Of a DNA stretch of 64,000 nt, positions 1-10,617 are shown piece after piece; the stretch's first letter is position 1; each line of letters starts with the position of its first letter. A program made the position numbers and the translations under genes. The notes beneath the pieces are model-generated. The model made no database searches and was not told where the DNA came from. It worked only from the letters and a program-made list of their open reading frames with translations. The stretch spans positions 809,244 through 873,243 of the forward strand of contig NZ_PJIN01000001.1 of NCBI RefSeq assembly GCF_002929705.1, in the 5' to 3' direction. Source of the stretch: Arthrobacter sp. N199823. Lineage in GTDB: Bacteria; Actinomycetota; Actinomycetes; Actinomycetales; Micrococcaceae.

Positions 1-2
1 GT

Positions 3-1008
<1,006 letters not shown>

Positions 1009-1012
1009 GACC

Positions 1013-1501
1013 ATGGCAGAGACAGCAAATACCAGCGCGAAGGCACCGACAATGAAAATCTCCAAGACCAAGATCTGGGTGGCGTTGATCGCCCTGCTGC
1101 TGGTGTTTTACATGGTGGTCATGATGCAGCGAGCCGTCCTGCTGCTGGGTGACTCCGACTGGGTCGCCAAACTGATGGGTGCCGCCTACCTGGTTATTCC
1201 GTTCGTGGCAGCCTGGGCGCTGGTCGCCGAGATCATGTTCGGTGCGCGCACGGAGAAAATGGCCAGAATTTTGGAAGCCGAAGGTGGCTTGCCCGAGGAC
1301 AAGCTGCCGCGCACGCCCGGCGGCCGCATTGTCCGGGCCGCCGCGGACGCAGAGTTTGAAAAGTACAAGCTCGAAGCCGAGGCTGCGCCGGAAGACTGGC
1401 GCTCCTGGTTCCGACTGTCCTGCGCCTACGATGCCGCCGGAGACCGCAAGCGCGCCCGCAAGTCCATGCGCGACGCCATCGCACTGTTCAAGCGGGCCTA
1501 A
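1013..1501 (+). CDS. Membrane-anchored protein with a C-terminal TPR-like segment
   Basis: This 162-residue protein has two predicted membrane helices (about residues 20-45 and 55-82). The cytoplasmic C-terminal part contains WRSWFRLSCAYDAAGDRKRARKSM, which looks like one tetratricopeptide unit. It starts 4 bp after dapB and ends 3 bp before the next gene, so it is probably cotranscribed with both. I recognise no enzymatic motif. A scaffolding or membrane-associated role would fit a TPR-like tail but is only inferred. Confidence 0.75.
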   Translation: MAETANTSAKAPTMKISKTKIWVALIALLLVFYMVVMMQRAVLLLGDSDWVAKLMGAAYLVIPFVAAWALVAEIMFGARTEKMARILEAEGGLPEDKLPRTPGGRIVRAAADAEFEKYKLEAEAAPEDWRSWFRLSCAYDAAGDRKRARKSMRDAIALFKRA

Positions 1502-1504
1502 ACG

Positions 1505-2296
1505 GTGCCTTTCGCCCATAACCCGGACGACGGCGTCGAACTCGCCTACGACGTGGTGGGGGAGGGCACACCCATCCTGCTGGTCCACGGCAGTGCGCTG
1601 AGCAAAGCCATTTGGCGCGGATTCGGCTACACCAAGGCGTTCCGCGATCAATATCAGATCATCACCATGGACCTGCGAGGGCACGGCCGCAGCTCCAAAC
1701 CGCTCACCCCGGACGCGTACCGCATGGAGACGCTGGTGGCTGATGCCCTAGCCGTCCTGGACGCTGTGGATGCGCCGCAGGCCCACTACGGTGGCTATTC
1801 CGTGGGCGCCCGCATGGCCTTCTCACTTGCCGTCACGGCCCCGGAGCGGCTGCTCTCCATCACCTCGCTGGGCGGCGGCTACCACATTGAACCCGGCAGT
1901 ATTGGGCGGCTGTTCTTTCCCGAGTACGACGGCGCCCTCGCCACGGGCGGCATGCCCGCTTTTGTCGATGGCTGGCAAGCGCGGATCGGGCGCCCGCTGG
2001 ACGCCCAGACCAAGGCTGCCTTCCTTGCCAATGATGCCGGGGCTTTACGTGCCTACTTTGCTCAAACGCAGGCCGACGCCGCGGTTCCAGAGGACGCTCT
2101 GGCAGCCATCACCACCCCGGCTTTGCTGATGGCCGGCACCGCGGACACAGGGCGGCTCGCCGATTCCCAACGTGCTGCCAGCCTCATGGCTCACGCCCGC
2201 TTCGTGGAACTGCCCGGCCGCAATCACGGCAATACGCTCATCCCGGCACAACCCGTTCTGGATGAATGGCTGCCGTTCCTGGATTCCCTGCGTTAG
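1505..2296 (+). CDS. Alpha/beta-fold hydrolase
   Basis: The 263-residue protein has the alpha/beta-hydrolase layout. The oxyanion-hole motif VHGSA is near residue 28, the strand MDLRGHGRSSKP near 56-67, the nucleophile elbow GYSVG near 98-102 (Ser nucleophile), and the late histidine in GRNHGN. The acid may be the Asp in AGTADTG. The start is a GTG at 1505, 3 bp after the preceding stop. The substrate cannot be told from sequence; relatives include esterases, haloperoxidase-like enzymes and lactonases. It closes a short dapB-led gene run. Confidence 0.85.
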   Translation: MPFAHNPDDGVELAYDVVGEGTPILLVHGSALSKAIWRGFGYTKAFRDQYQIITMDLRGHGRSSKPLTPDAYRMETLVADALAVLDAVDAPQAHYGGYSVGARMAFSLAVTAPERLLSITSLGGGYHIEPGSIGRLFFPEYDGALATGGMPAFVDGWQARIGRPLDAQTKAAFLANDAGALRAYFAQTQADAAVPEDALAAITTPALLMAGTADTGRLADSQRAASLMAHARFVELPGRNHGNTLIPAQPVLDEWLPFLDSLR

Positions 2297-2420
2297 GAAT
2301 GCTTGAGGAAGCAGCGCCCGTAGGAAGTACGGCATGGGAGCTGCCAGTCGCTATGCCGTGTTGGTGTCATTGGCGGACAGCGTTGCGTGAAAACACCAAG
2401 TACCGGGTAACGTTTTAGCT

Positions 2421-3326
2421 ATGTCTGCCTCAAAACTTTCACTTCGCCCGTTTGGAACCTTGGTGCCCGCAATGGTCACCCCTTTCACCGCCGATGGTGA
2501 GGTGGACTACAAGGCTGCCGGGGAACTGGCCAACAAGCTTGTGAACGACGGCTGCGACGGCATCCTCGTCACCGGTACGACGGGTGAAACATCCACCCTG
2601 ACCGATGAAGAGAACCTGGGCATGTTCCAGGCTGTCATCGACGCCGTCGGTGGGCGCGCCCGCGTGATCGCCGGCACGGGAACCAACGACACCCGGCACT
2701 CGATCAGCCTGTCACAGCGTGCAGCCAAGTTGGCCATTGACGGCTTGCTCTTGGTGACCCCCTATTACAACAAGCCCAGCCAGGCCGGCATTCAGGCGCA
2801 CTTTGAGGCCATTGCCAGCTCCACGGACCTTCCCGTGATGCTCTACGACATCCCCGGCCGCGCCGGTGTTCCCATCACCACCGAAACCATCATCAAGCTG
2901 GCCGATCACCCGCAGATCACTGCCTTGAAGGACGCCAAGGCAGACTTCACCGAGACCAGCCGAGTCCTGGCCAACACTGACCTCGATGTTTACTCGGGCG
3001 ACGACGGACTGACGCTGCCGCTGATGTCTGCCGGCGCCGTCGGACTTGTCAGTGTGAGCGCCCATGTGGCGCCCCAACAGTTCCGTGCGCTCATTGATGC
3101 CGCCGCAGCCGGTGACTTTGTCACGGCCCGCGCCATTCACTTCGCGTTGGATCCGGTCATCCGGGCCACCATGGGCCATGTTCAGGGCGCCGTGGCCGTC
3201 AAACAAATTCTTAAGTGGCAGGGAATCCTGTCCAACTCGGTTGTTCGCTTGCCCCTCGTGGAGCCGAGCGAATCCGAGATCGCCATGATCAAGGCTGACC
3301 TTGCGGAAGCTGGAATGGAACTCTAA
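2421..3326 (+). CDS. dapA: 4-hydroxy-tetrahydrodipicolinate synthase DapA
   Basis: DapA condenses pyruvate with aspartate semialdehyde at the branch point to lysine and cell-wall diaminopimelate. The 301-residue TIM-barrel shows GTTGETSTL at 52-60, the tyrosine-bearing TPYYNKPSQ at 113-121, YDIPGR at 142-147, and the Schiff-base lysine in TALKDAKAD (Lys170). The gene ends 2 bp before rnj, a pairing conserved across actinobacteria. The 124 bp upstream has no recognisable riboswitch, so I see no sign of lysine-riboswitch control. Confidence 0.97.
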   Translation: MSASKLSLRPFGTLVPAMVTPFTADGEVDYKAAGELANKLVNDGCDGILVTGTTGETSTLTDEENLGMFQAVIDAVGGRARVIAGTGTNDTRHSISLSQRAAKLAIDGLLLVTPYYNKPSQAGIQAHFEAIASSTDLPVMLYDIPGRAGVPITTETIIKLADHPQITALKDAKADFTETSRVLANTDLDVYSGDDGLTLPLMSAGAVGLVSVSAHVAPQQFRALIDAAAAGDFVTARAIHFALDPVIRATMGHVQGAVAVKQILKWQGILSNSVVRLPLVEPSESEIAMIKADLAEAGMEL

Positions 3327-3328
3327 AT

Positions 3329-5020
3329 ATGACCACTATTGCGCAGCCGGGCCTTCGGACTCCTCCGGAATTAGCCCAGGGGACCCTGCGGATTGTGCCG
3401 CTAGGCGGCATCGGCGAGATTGGCCGGAACATGACCGTCTTTGAAATGGACGGCAAGCTCCTCATCGTTGACTGCGGCGTGCTCTTCCCCGAGGAAGATC
3501 AGCCCGGTGTTGATGTCATCCTGCCGGACTTCTCCTACATTAAGGACCGACTCGAGGACGTAGTGGGCGTGGTTCTCACCCACGGCCACGAGGACCACAT
3601 TGGTGCTGTCCCGTACCTGTTGCGTCTGCGCAATGACATTCCGCTGATCGGCTCGCAGCTGACCCTGGCATTCGTTGAGGCGAAGCTCATGGAGCACCGC
3701 ATCAAGCCGTACACGCTGAGCGTCAAAGAAGAGCAGGTTGAACAGCTCGGCCCGTTCCAGTGCGAGTTCATTGCCGTCAACCACTCCATCCCGGACGCGC
3801 TGGCCGTCTTTATCCGCACAGCGGGTGGCTCTGTGCTGCACACCGGCGACTTCAAGATGGACCAGCTGCCGCTCGATGGCCGCATCACCGACCTGCGCCA
3901 CTTTGCCCGTTTGGGCGAAGAAGGCGTGGATCTGTTCTTAGTGGATTCCACCAACGCCGACGTCCCAGGCTTCACGACCAGTGAAGCCGAGATTGGACCC
4001 ACCCTTGAGGTCCTGTTCGGCAAAGCGGACAAGCGCATCATTGTGGCAAGTTTCTCCTCCCATGTGCACCGCGTGCAGCAGGTCCTCAACGCCGCTGTCC
4101 TACACGGGCGCAAGGTAGCTTTTGTGGGCCGATCCATGGTTCGCAACATGGGTATCGCTGAAAAACTGGGCTACCTGCACGTACCGGCCGATGTTGTGGT
4201 GGATCTGAAGAACGTGGACACCCTGCCCGATAACCAGGTGGTCCTGATGTCCACCGGTTCGCAGGGCGAGCCCATGGCCGCGTTGTCACGCATGGCGAAC
4301 GGGGACCATAAGATTTCTGTGGGAGACGGCGACACCGTGATCCTGGCGTCATCACTGATCCCGGGCAACGAAAATGCGGTGTTCCGGATCATCAATGGCC
4401 TCCTCAAGCGCGGGGCTGACGTGATTCACAAGGGCACCGCAAAGGTGCACGTCTCGGGGCACGCCGCTGCCGGTGAGCTGCTGTACTGCTACAACATTCT
4501 GACCCCCAAGAACGTTATGCCGGTGCACGGCGAGACTAGGCACCTGATCGCCAACGCCAAGATCGCCATCTCCTCCGGTGTGCCAGCAGAAAACGTGCTG
4601 CTCACCGAAGACGGCTCTGTGATCGATTTGCGCGACGGTGTGGCGCAGATTGTTGGCCAGGTGGAATGCGGCTTTGTCTACGTGGATGGTCAGAGCGTTG
4701 GCGAGATCACCGATGCCGATTTGAAGGATCGCCGTGTTTTGGGCGATGAGGGCTTCATTTCCATCATTACTGTGGTCAATCGCGCAACCGGCAAGATTGT
4801 CTCTGGCCCAGACATTCACGCCCGCGGCGTTGCCGAGGACGATTCCGTCTTTGACGAGATCAAGCCCAAGATCGCCGCAGCGCTGGAAGAAGCCGTCATG
4901 GCTAACACCGATCACACCGCCCACCAGCTCCAGCAAGTGGTGCGCCGGGTGATCGGCACGTGGGTCAACCGGAAGCTGCGCCGCCGCCCCATGATCATCC
5001 CGGTGGTCCTGGAGGCGTAG
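3329..5020 (+). CDS. rnj: Ribonuclease J
   Basis: RNase J is a metallo-beta-lactamase/beta-CASP ribonuclease with 5'-to-3' exonuclease and endonuclease activity in mRNA decay and rRNA maturation. In this 563-residue protein the zinc-binding motif THGHEDHIG is at 84-92, followed by the HTGDFKMD segment (about 171-178), the beta-CASP region around FSSHVHRVQQ, the STGSQGEP loop, and HVSGHAAAGE near the third metal-ligand group. A C-terminal dimerisation domain follows. It starts 2 bp after dapA and is probably translated from the same message. Confidence 0.97.
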   Translation: MTTIAQPGLRTPPELAQGTLRIVPLGGIGEIGRNMTVFEMDGKLLIVDCGVLFPEEDQPGVDVILPDFSYIKDRLEDVVGVVLTHGHEDHIGAVPYLLRLRNDIPLIGSQLTLAFVEAKLMEHRIKPYTLSVKEEQVEQLGPFQCEFIAVNHSIPDALAVFIRTAGGSVLHTGDFKMDQLPLDGRITDLRHFARLGEEGVDLFLVDSTNADVPGFTTSEAEIGPTLEVLFGKADKRIIVASFSSHVHRVQQVLNAAVLHGRKVAFVGRSMVRNMGIAEKLGYLHVPADVVVDLKNVDTLPDNQVVLMSTGSQGEPMAALSRMANGDHKISVGDGDTVILASSLIPGNENAVFRIINGLLKRGADVIHKGTAKVHVSGHAAAGELLYCYNILTPKNVMPVHGETRHLIANAKIAISSGVPAENVLLTEDGSVIDLRDGVAQIVGQVECGFVYVDGQSVGEITDADLKDRRVLGDEGFISIITVVNRATGKIVSGPDIHARGVAEDDSVFDEIKPKIAAALEEAVMANTDHTAHQLQQVVRRVIGTWVNRKLRRRPMIIPVVLEA

Positions 5021-5031
5021 CCCGCAGCCAC

Positions 5032-5126
5032 GCACTTTGCTTATACGCAGGCCACGCCCGGGCAGCTTGCGGCACTCTCATTGTGCCGCAACGCCACCGG
5101 TACGTCCTTGCGTATAAGCAAAGTGC
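5032..5126. repeat. Nested inverted repeats between rnj and ftsK
   Basis: A perfect 18-bp inverted repeat (GCACTTTGCTTATACGCA at 5032-5049, its complement at 5109-5126) encloses a second perfect 8-bp inverted repeat (TTGCGGCA 5067-5074, TGCCGCAA 5084-5091). The outer right arm is followed by AGTTTTTTT, and TATACGCAG recurs at 5135-5143. The element could work as the rnj terminator or fold as a cruciform; it may also be a small dispersed palindromic repeat. Its function is inferred only. Confidence 0.7.
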
Positions 5127-5273
5127 AGTTTTTTTATACGCAGTGTGGTCCGCCTCAGCTGCGGATAATGCACGGAATGCTCGCAGCCCCGGTTCGTCAT
5201 TGTGCCTGCCACCACGGCCTGTTCAGGGGTCAAATTCGCGTGATTGCGGGCTCTGGCAGGTACCGTTAGAACC

Positions 5274-8192
5274 ATGGCGACTCGTTCTACCCCCGCCCGT
5301 CAGTCCTCCGGTCAGAAGGGCTCTGCCTCCGCGCGCGGCCCCAAGACCACGAAGATGCCGGTGCCCCGCAACAAATCTTCCGCTGCCGTGCCAGAGACGC
5401 ATCTGGTGTGGCCTGTGCGCATGGCAGTGTCCTTCTGGCAAGGATTCGGTCATCTGGTAGGTGGCGCGATCCGACGCATGGGCACCGACAAGAGTCATAT
5501 GGCAGCCGAGGAACGCCGCGACGGCTCTGGGCTGTTGTTCTTCCTGTTGGCCGTCCTCATTGCAACCTTCGAATGGTGGGGTTTGAGCGGTCCGGTGGCC
5601 GACGGTGTGCGTGGCGTCTTCCAGGGTACTTTTGGTTGGTTTGCAGCATTGCTGCCACCCATGTTCTTGATCTTCTCGGTGCTGGTGTTCCGCCAGCCCA
5701 CCAACATGTCAACCAATAACCGGGTGGCTCTGGGTTTCGCCATCATGACAGTGGCAGGCTGTGCTCTGGCACATGTTGTGGCAGGGAACCCGGACATTGC
5801 CGGGGGTTTTGAAGCCCTCAGTGCTGCCGGCGGGATGGTGGGTGCGCTCAGTGGAAGCCTGGTTGCGAAACTGGGATCCATCACCGCAATTATTTTCTTC
5901 TCAATCGTGGCCTTTGCCAGTGTTCTGGTGCTGACCAACACTCCTGTGCGCCACATCCCGGATCGTCTGCGGGGGGTTTACGAAAAACTCATGGGCACCG
6001 CCCCGGCCACGGAACCGCGTGGTGACGGGCATGATCAGAGTTATCTCTACGAGCATGACGATCAGCCGCCGGCGAAGAAGCCACGCAGTCTGCGCGCCCG
6101 CCAGAAGGCGGCCAAGGACGCCGAGGAAGACGCAGATCTGCTGGGCATTGAAGCGTTCGATACCCCACTCATAGAGGGGGATGAAGACGGCAGCCAAGAC
6201 TCGGCGTCGTCCGCCCCATCCCTTCGGCCAGGAGTCCGTCGGCCCACTCGCGATCAGCTCGCGGCAGATAAAATCAAGGCCCGCCAGGGACTGCCCACCT
6301 CCTCCGAGGTCTATGACGCGCAAAGCGGCAGCGAACCCATTACTGAGGCCATCGGGATCGTTTCCGATAACTCGCCACGGGATCCGCGCGCGGCGGTTGC
6401 CAACGCTGGGGGAGTGTACAACGTCGACGCTGCGGTGGCACGTGCCATTCCCGCCCCGCCGATGGCGCCGCCAACGCCCATCCCGGCACGATCGGAACAG
6501 CTCCAACTCTCGGGCGATGTCACCTATACGCTGCCTGATTCGGAATACTTGCCGGCGGGCCCTCCGGGCAAGGATGCCACGGCAGCCAATGACGCTGTGG
6601 TGGATGCGCTCACCAACACCTTGCAGCAATTCAATGTTGATGCTGCCGTCACCGGGTTCAGCCGTGGTCCCACCGTAACTCGCTACGAAATTGAGCTGGC
6701 ACCGGGCACCAAGGTGGAGAAGGTAACGGCGCTGAGCAAGAACATCTCTTACGCAGTGGCCTCCTCCGACGTGCGCATCCTGAGCCCCATTCCGGGCAAG
6801 AGTGCCATTGGTATTGAGATCCCCAACGCCGATAAGGAAATTGTGGTCCTCGGCGATGTGCTGCGTTCGGCTAATGCCCGGCGCACCGAACACCCTATGG
6901 TCATGGGTGTGGGCAAGGATGTTGAGGGTGGCTTTGTGGTGGCCAACCTGGCCAAGATGCCGCACTTGCTGGTTGCCGGTGCCACGGGTGCTGGTAAGTC
7001 ATCCTTTGTGAACTCCATGATCGTTTCCATCCTGATGCGCGCCACACCTGATGAGGTGCGCATGGTCATGGTGGATCCCAAGCGCGTGGAATTGACGGCG
7101 TACGAGGGTGTGCCGCACCTGATCACTCCCATCATCACCAATCCGAAGAAGGCAGCCGAGGCCCTGCAATGGGTGGTGCGGGAAATGGATACGCGCTACG
7201 ACGATCTGGCCAACTTCGGCTTCAAGCACATTGACGAGTTCAACAAAGCTGTCAAGGCTGGCACCGTGCACCCGCCCGAAGGTTCCAAGCGAGTGGTGCG
7301 TCCCTACCCGTACCTGCTGGTCATTGTGGACGAGCTTGCCGACCTCATGATGGTGGCTCCGCGCGACGTGGAAGATTCCATTGTGCGTATCACCCAGCTG
7401 GCCCGCGCGGCCGGCATCCACTTGGTTCTCGCCACACAGCGTCCTTCAGTGGATGTGGTGACGGGTCTGATCAAGGCGAACGTGCCCTCGCGTATGGCGT
7501 TTGCCACCTCCTCGGTCACCGACTCCCGCGTGGTCTTGGATCAGCCCGGTGCTGAGAAGCTGCTGGGTCAGGGTGACGCCTTGTTCCTGCCTATGGGTAA
7601 ATCAAAGCCTGTCCGTGTGCAGGGCGCCTGGGTTACTGAGGCTGAAATTAAGGCAGTGGTGGATCACGTCAAGGGCCAGCTCAAGGCCACCTACCGCGAC
7701 GTTATTGCCGTGGATGCACCCAAGAAGGTCATCGAGGATGACATTGGTGATGACATGGATCTGCTGCTTCAGGCTACCGAACTGGTGGTCACCACGCAGT
7801 TCGGCTCCACGTCCATGCTGCAGCGCAAGCTCCGCGTGGGATTTGCCAAGGCTGGCCGCCTCATGGACCTGCTGGAGTCCCGTGGCGTGGTGGGTCCCTC
7901 AGAAGGTTCCAAGGCCCGCGATGTGCTCGTCAAGCCGGACGATCTCGCCGAAACCCTTGCCGCCATCCGCGGTGACGGCCCGGTTAGCGCGGAGCCCGGA
8001 GCAGAGCCTGGAGCAGCGCCTGTTGCGTCCGATCCCATGACCGCGGCATTGGCCGAGAACGCCAATGCCAACCATGGCTGGGGCGGGGATCTGGTGGCCG
8101 ATGATTTGGCCAGCCGCCCGCAGGCAGTGGAGTACAACGACGGTGATGATGACGAAGGTGGCGAGGACGCATGGTCTTTGACCGGACGCTAG
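5274..8192 (+). CDS. ftsK: DNA translocase FtsK
   Basis: FtsK is a septal, hexameric DNA pump that clears and aligns chromosome ends during division. This protein has about 972 residues: a basic N-terminal tail, four membrane helices (about 87-105, 118-139, 151-170, 200-220), a long charged linker, then the RecA-like motor. The motor has Walker A GATGAGKSS near 569 and Walker B LLVIVDELADLM near 690. A C-terminal gamma winged helix follows (FGSTSMLQRKLRVGFAKAGR onward) that reads KOPS-type sites. The ATG at 5274 was chosen over a TTG 30 bp upstream. An acidic tail follows the gamma domain. Confidence 0.95.
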   Translation: MATRSTPARQSSGQKGSASARGPKTTKMPVPRNKSSAAVPETHLVWPVRMAVSFWQGFGHLVGGAIRRMGTDKSHMAAEERRDGSGLLFFLLAVLIATFEWWGLSGPVADGVRGVFQGTFGWFAALLPPMFLIFSVLVFRQPTNMSTNNRVALGFAIMTVAGCALAHVVAGNPDIAGGFEALSAAGGMVGALSGSLVAKLGSITAIIFFSIVAFASVLVLTNTPVRHIPDRLRGVYEKLMGTAPATEPRGDGHDQSYLYEHDDQPPAKKPRSLRARQKAAKDAEEDADLLGIEAFDTPLIEGDEDGSQDSASSAPSLRPGVRRPTRDQLAADKIKARQGLPTSSEVYDAQSGSEPITEAIGIVSDNSPRDPRAAVANAGGVYNVDAAVARAIPAPPMAPPTPIPARSEQLQLSGDVTYTLPDSEYLPAGPPGKDATAANDAVVDALTNTLQQFNVDAAVTGFSRGPTVTRYEIELAPGTKVEKVTALSKNISYAVASSDVRILSPIPGKSAIGIEIPNADKEIVVLGDVLRSANARRTEHPMVMGVGKDVEGGFVVANLAKMPHLLVAGATGAGKSSFVNSMIVSILMRATPDEVRMVMVDPKRVELTAYEGVPHLITPIITNPKKAAEALQWVVREMDTRYDDLANFGFKHIDEFNKAVKAGTVHPPEGSKRVVRPYPYLLVIVDELADLMMVAPRDVEDSIVRITQLARAAGIHLVLATQRPSVDVVTGLIKANVPSRMAFATSSVTDSRVVLDQPGAEKLLGQGDALFLPMGKSKPVRVQGAWVTEAEIKAVVDHVKGQLKATYRDVIAVDAPKKVIEDDIGDDMDLLLQATELVVTTQFGSTSMLQRKLRVGFAKAGRLMDLLESRGVVGPSEGSKARDVLVKPDDLAETLAAIRGDGPVSAEPGAEPGAAPVASDPMTAALAENANANHGWGGDLVADDLASRPQAVEYNDGDDDEGGEDAWSLTGR

Positions 8193-8262
8193 GTCACCTA
8201 GCAGCAACTGCCGTACTGGCGGAAAATGCTACGCCAGCCCACTTTGCCGTTAGCCTTGCACT

Positions 8263-8889
8263 GTGAGTGAAACGGTGGCGCCGCGCCCTTCGAATTGGAA
8301 TCTTCCCAACGCTTTAACGTTATTCCGCATTGTGATGGTCCCCTTCTTTGTGTGGGCCTTCATCGCCGACGGCGGTCACTACGGACCTCTGCGTTGGCTG
8401 GCGGTGGGTTTGTTTGTTGTTGCCATTTACACTGACAAGCTCGACGGCGACATCGCCCGGGCGCGTGGGCTGATCACGAGTTTTGGCAAGATTGCTGATC
8501 CCATTGCCGATAAGTTGCTGATTGGTTCGGCCCTCATCATGCTCTCTGCAGTGGGCGAGCTGTGGTGGTGGGTGACCATTGTCATGCTGGTGCGTGAAAT
8601 TGGTATTACCCTACTGCGCTTTGTGGTGATCCGATACGGCGTCATGGCCGCTTCCAAGGGCGGCAAGCTCAAGACTGTGCTGCAGACTGTGGCCATCTTC
8701 TTCTACCTTTTGCCCGTTACCCCGGCCAATGACTTGCTGAGCATTCTGGCATTGGTAGTCATGTTGGTGGCACTGGCCGTCACTGTTGTCACCGGAGTGG
8801 ACTACGTTCTCAAGGCCGGGCAACTGGTCCGGTCCGGGCGCGGCAATAGCGGGACTACTGGCTCCGGCCGGAACGCGCCACAGGGCTAA
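8263..8889 (+). CDS. pgsA: CDP-diacylglycerol--glycerol-3-phosphate 3-phosphatidyltransferase
   Basis: This enzyme makes phosphatidylglycerol phosphate from CDP-diacylglycerol and glycerol-3-phosphate in the membrane. The full CDP-alcohol phosphotransferase signature D-x2-DG-x2-AR-x8-G-x3-D-x3-D is present as DKLDGDIAR...GKIADPIAD at about residues 53-75. Several membrane helices surround it in a 208-residue protein. The start is GTG 8263. It sits between ftsK and cinA, the usual actinobacterial order. The tail after residue 190 is Gly/Ser-rich and hydrophilic. Confidence 0.93.
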   Translation: MSETVAPRPSNWNLPNALTLFRIVMVPFFVWAFIADGGHYGPLRWLAVGLFVVAIYTDKLDGDIARARGLITSFGKIADPIADKLLIGSALIMLSAVGELWWWVTIVMLVREIGITLLRFVVIRYGVMAASKGGKLKTVLQTVAIFFYLLPVTPANDLLSILALVVMLVALAVTVVTGVDYVLKAGQLVRSGRGNSGTTGSGRNAPQG

Positions 8890-8898
8890 GAGCACCTC

Positions 8899-9411
8899 AT
8901 GGACGCTACGATTTCTCTGCTCGGGTCCAGTAGTTTGAGCTCGCTGGTGGCTGACGCCATTGCGAAAAACGTCACAGTAGGCACAGCCGAATCGCTGACA
9001 GCGGGCATGGTGGCTGCAACAATTGCAGAAATTTCCGGTGCCTCGGCCACGCTGCAAGGCGGTGTGATCGCCTACCAGAACTCGGTCAAGGAGAAGCTGC
9101 TGGGAGTTTCCGCGGCCCTGTTGGCCACCAAGGGAGCAGTAGACCCAGAGGTGGCCCGCGCCATGGCCCTGGGAGTATGTGCTGCAGTGGGCGCGCGGCT
9201 TGGAATCGCCACGACCGGCGTGGCAGGCCCTGATGCCCACCAAGGAAAACCAGTTGGCTTGGTTTACATTGGAGTGGCCCTTGACGGCGTGGCCACAGCC
9301 CAAGAGTTCCACTTTGACGGTGACCGGGAAGCCATCCGGGTGCAAGCCACGCAAGCTGCCTTGGCCCTGTTGGCAGCAACTGTCAAAGATGCTCGGGAAC
9401 AAAAGTTGTAA
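8899..9411 (+). CDS. cinA: CinA C-terminal domain protein (nicotinamide-nucleotide amidohydrolase)
   Basis: The 170-residue protein is the stand-alone CinA C-terminal (PncC-type) domain, which deamidates nicotinamide mononucleotide back to nicotinate mononucleotide. The segments GTAESLTAGMVAATIAE, GGVIAYQNSVKEKLLGV and TTGVAGPD are characteristic. The N-terminal molybdopterin-binding domain of full-length CinA is absent, as in most actinobacteria. It starts 9 bp after pgsA and is probably in the same transcript. Confidence 0.92.
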   Translation: MDATISLLGSSSLSSLVADAIAKNVTVGTAESLTAGMVAATIAEISGASATLQGGVIAYQNSVKEKLLGVSAALLATKGAVDPEVARAMALGVCAAVGARLGIATTGVAGPDAHQGKPVGLVYIGVALDGVATAQEFHFDGDREAIRVQATQAALALLAATVKDAREQKL

Positions 9412-9652
9412 CAAGATAGTTAGTCATGATGAACGCTAAATGCTTCCTTTCCCTCTAGGATAGGAACACCAAGCGGGCAAAGCGGCTTCCAGTGAATTTT
9501 TCACCGGGAAACGCAAACCTTTGAACTGCAGTGATTAATCTAGGAGTTAGGCGATACCGATGGTGAAACAACCCGTATCCGTAAACGGCGTGGTGCGCTG
9601 GCGGGATGTGGGTTTGGCGGACGCAAAACCACATCAGCAGAAGGAACGCAAA

Positions 9653-9997
9653 ATGGTGGTACTACGCCACGAAATTGGCGACGTTCTGCGAGATGTACGT
9701 CAACGTCAAGGCCGCACTCTCCGCGAAGTCTCACACAATGCACGAGTCTCTCTGGGCTATCTCAGTGAAGTCGAGCGCGGGCAAAAGGAAGCATCTTCAG
9801 AGCTGTTGTCTTCCATTTGTTCAGCCCTAGACGTTCCATTGTCAATTATGCTCCGTGAAGTGAGCGACCGTCTGGCCATCGCCGAAGGCGTGGCTGTCCC
9901 GGACACTGTTCCCCAGGAATTCGCCGCACGTTATGGCAGAGACCTGAACGAGGAACTCTCCGACGAACTTAATAAAGGCTTGATGTCCAACGTCTAA
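9653..9997 (+). CDS. clgR: XRE-family regulator ClgR
   Basis: ClgR activates clp protease and other stress genes in actinobacteria. The segment [43 protein letters not shown] is the typical ClgR helix-turn-helix. The ATG at 9653 is preferred because it is preceded by AAGGAA at a good distance and gives the family N-terminus MVVLRHEIG; an in-frame ATG at 9560 would add 31 atypical residues. The C-terminus has no LAA-like end, although ClgR turnover by Clp is common in the family. The gene stands downstream of cinA and before a clear terminator. Confidence 0.9.
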   Translation: MVVLRHEIGDVLRDVRQRQGRTLREVSHNARVSLGYLSEVERGQKEASSELLSSICSALDVPLSIMLREVSDRLAIAEGVAVPDTVPQEFAARYGRDLNEELSDELNKGLMSNV

Positions 9998-10055
9998 CAG
10001 GCTTTGAGCGCCCGTAGTCAGTGGAGCGACAAAGCCAGCTTGAAAACTGAGCATC

Positions 10056-10092
10056 AAAAACCGGCTCTACCTTTGAGGTGGGGCCGGTTTTT
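10056..10092 (+). terminator. Rho-independent terminator after clgR
   Basis: AAAAACCGGC (10056-10065) pairs with GCCGGTTTTT (10083-10092), a 10-bp stem ending in a T run. It lies 59 bp after the clgR stop and just before the 3' end of the convergent marR gene, so it can end transcription on both strands. Confidence 0.85.
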
Positions 10093-10143
10093 CATGAGCA
10101 ATTCTTGGTTCAACGCTGGTTCAGTCTCGTGGTCTGCGTCGGT

Positions 10144-10617
10144 TCAGCGGCCCAAGTCGGTATTCAGCTTGGCCAGCAACCTGGCTAGATCGGCGAGTTC
10201 ATTTTCGTCCCAACCGGCAAACCGCTCATGGAAGGCACGCTGCCGCCCGGAATTAATCGAGTTCAGCTTCGCAAGGCCCGCGGGAGTCAAGTTAATGACT
10301 TGGGCCCGGCCGTCCTTCGGGTGTTCTTCCTTGGCCACCAGACCCAAGGAAAGCAGGACAGCAATCTGACGGCTGACCGTTGGCTTGCCAACGCCAACCC
10401 GCCGAGCAAGATCCGTCAAACGCATGCCGCCTTGGTGCATCAGGATATTCAGCAGTCCGTAAGCGGCCGGCTCTAAATCTGGGTGTACCTCATTGGTGAG
10501 TTGGTGGTTGATGGCTCTGGCCCGGCGCCAGAGAAGGCTCAAATGGCTGTCTAGTAGTTCAATGGCAGCGACCTTGGTGCTACTCGTTGTAATGCCGTGT
10601 GCGGCAGGACTTGTCAT
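10144..10617 (-). CDS. MarR-family transcriptional regulator
   Basis: This 157-residue protein has a MarR winged helix: LRLTDLARRVGVGKPTVSRQIAVLLSLGLVAKEEHPKDGRAQ-like residues (about 70-110) give the recognition helix and the wing with the typical DGR. MarR proteins bind palindromic operators as dimers and are released by small aromatic ligands or oxidation. No efflux or catabolic gene is adjacent on the same strand, so its target is unknown. It is convergent with clgR. Confidence 0.9.
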   Translation of the reverse strand: MTSPAAHGITTSSTKVAAIELLDSHLSLLWRRARAINHQLTNEVHPDLEPAAYGLLNILMHQGGMRLTDLARRVGVGKPTVSRQIAVLLSLGLVAKEEHPKDGRAQVINLTPAGLAKLNSINSGRQRAFHERFAGWDENELADLARLLAKLNTDLGR

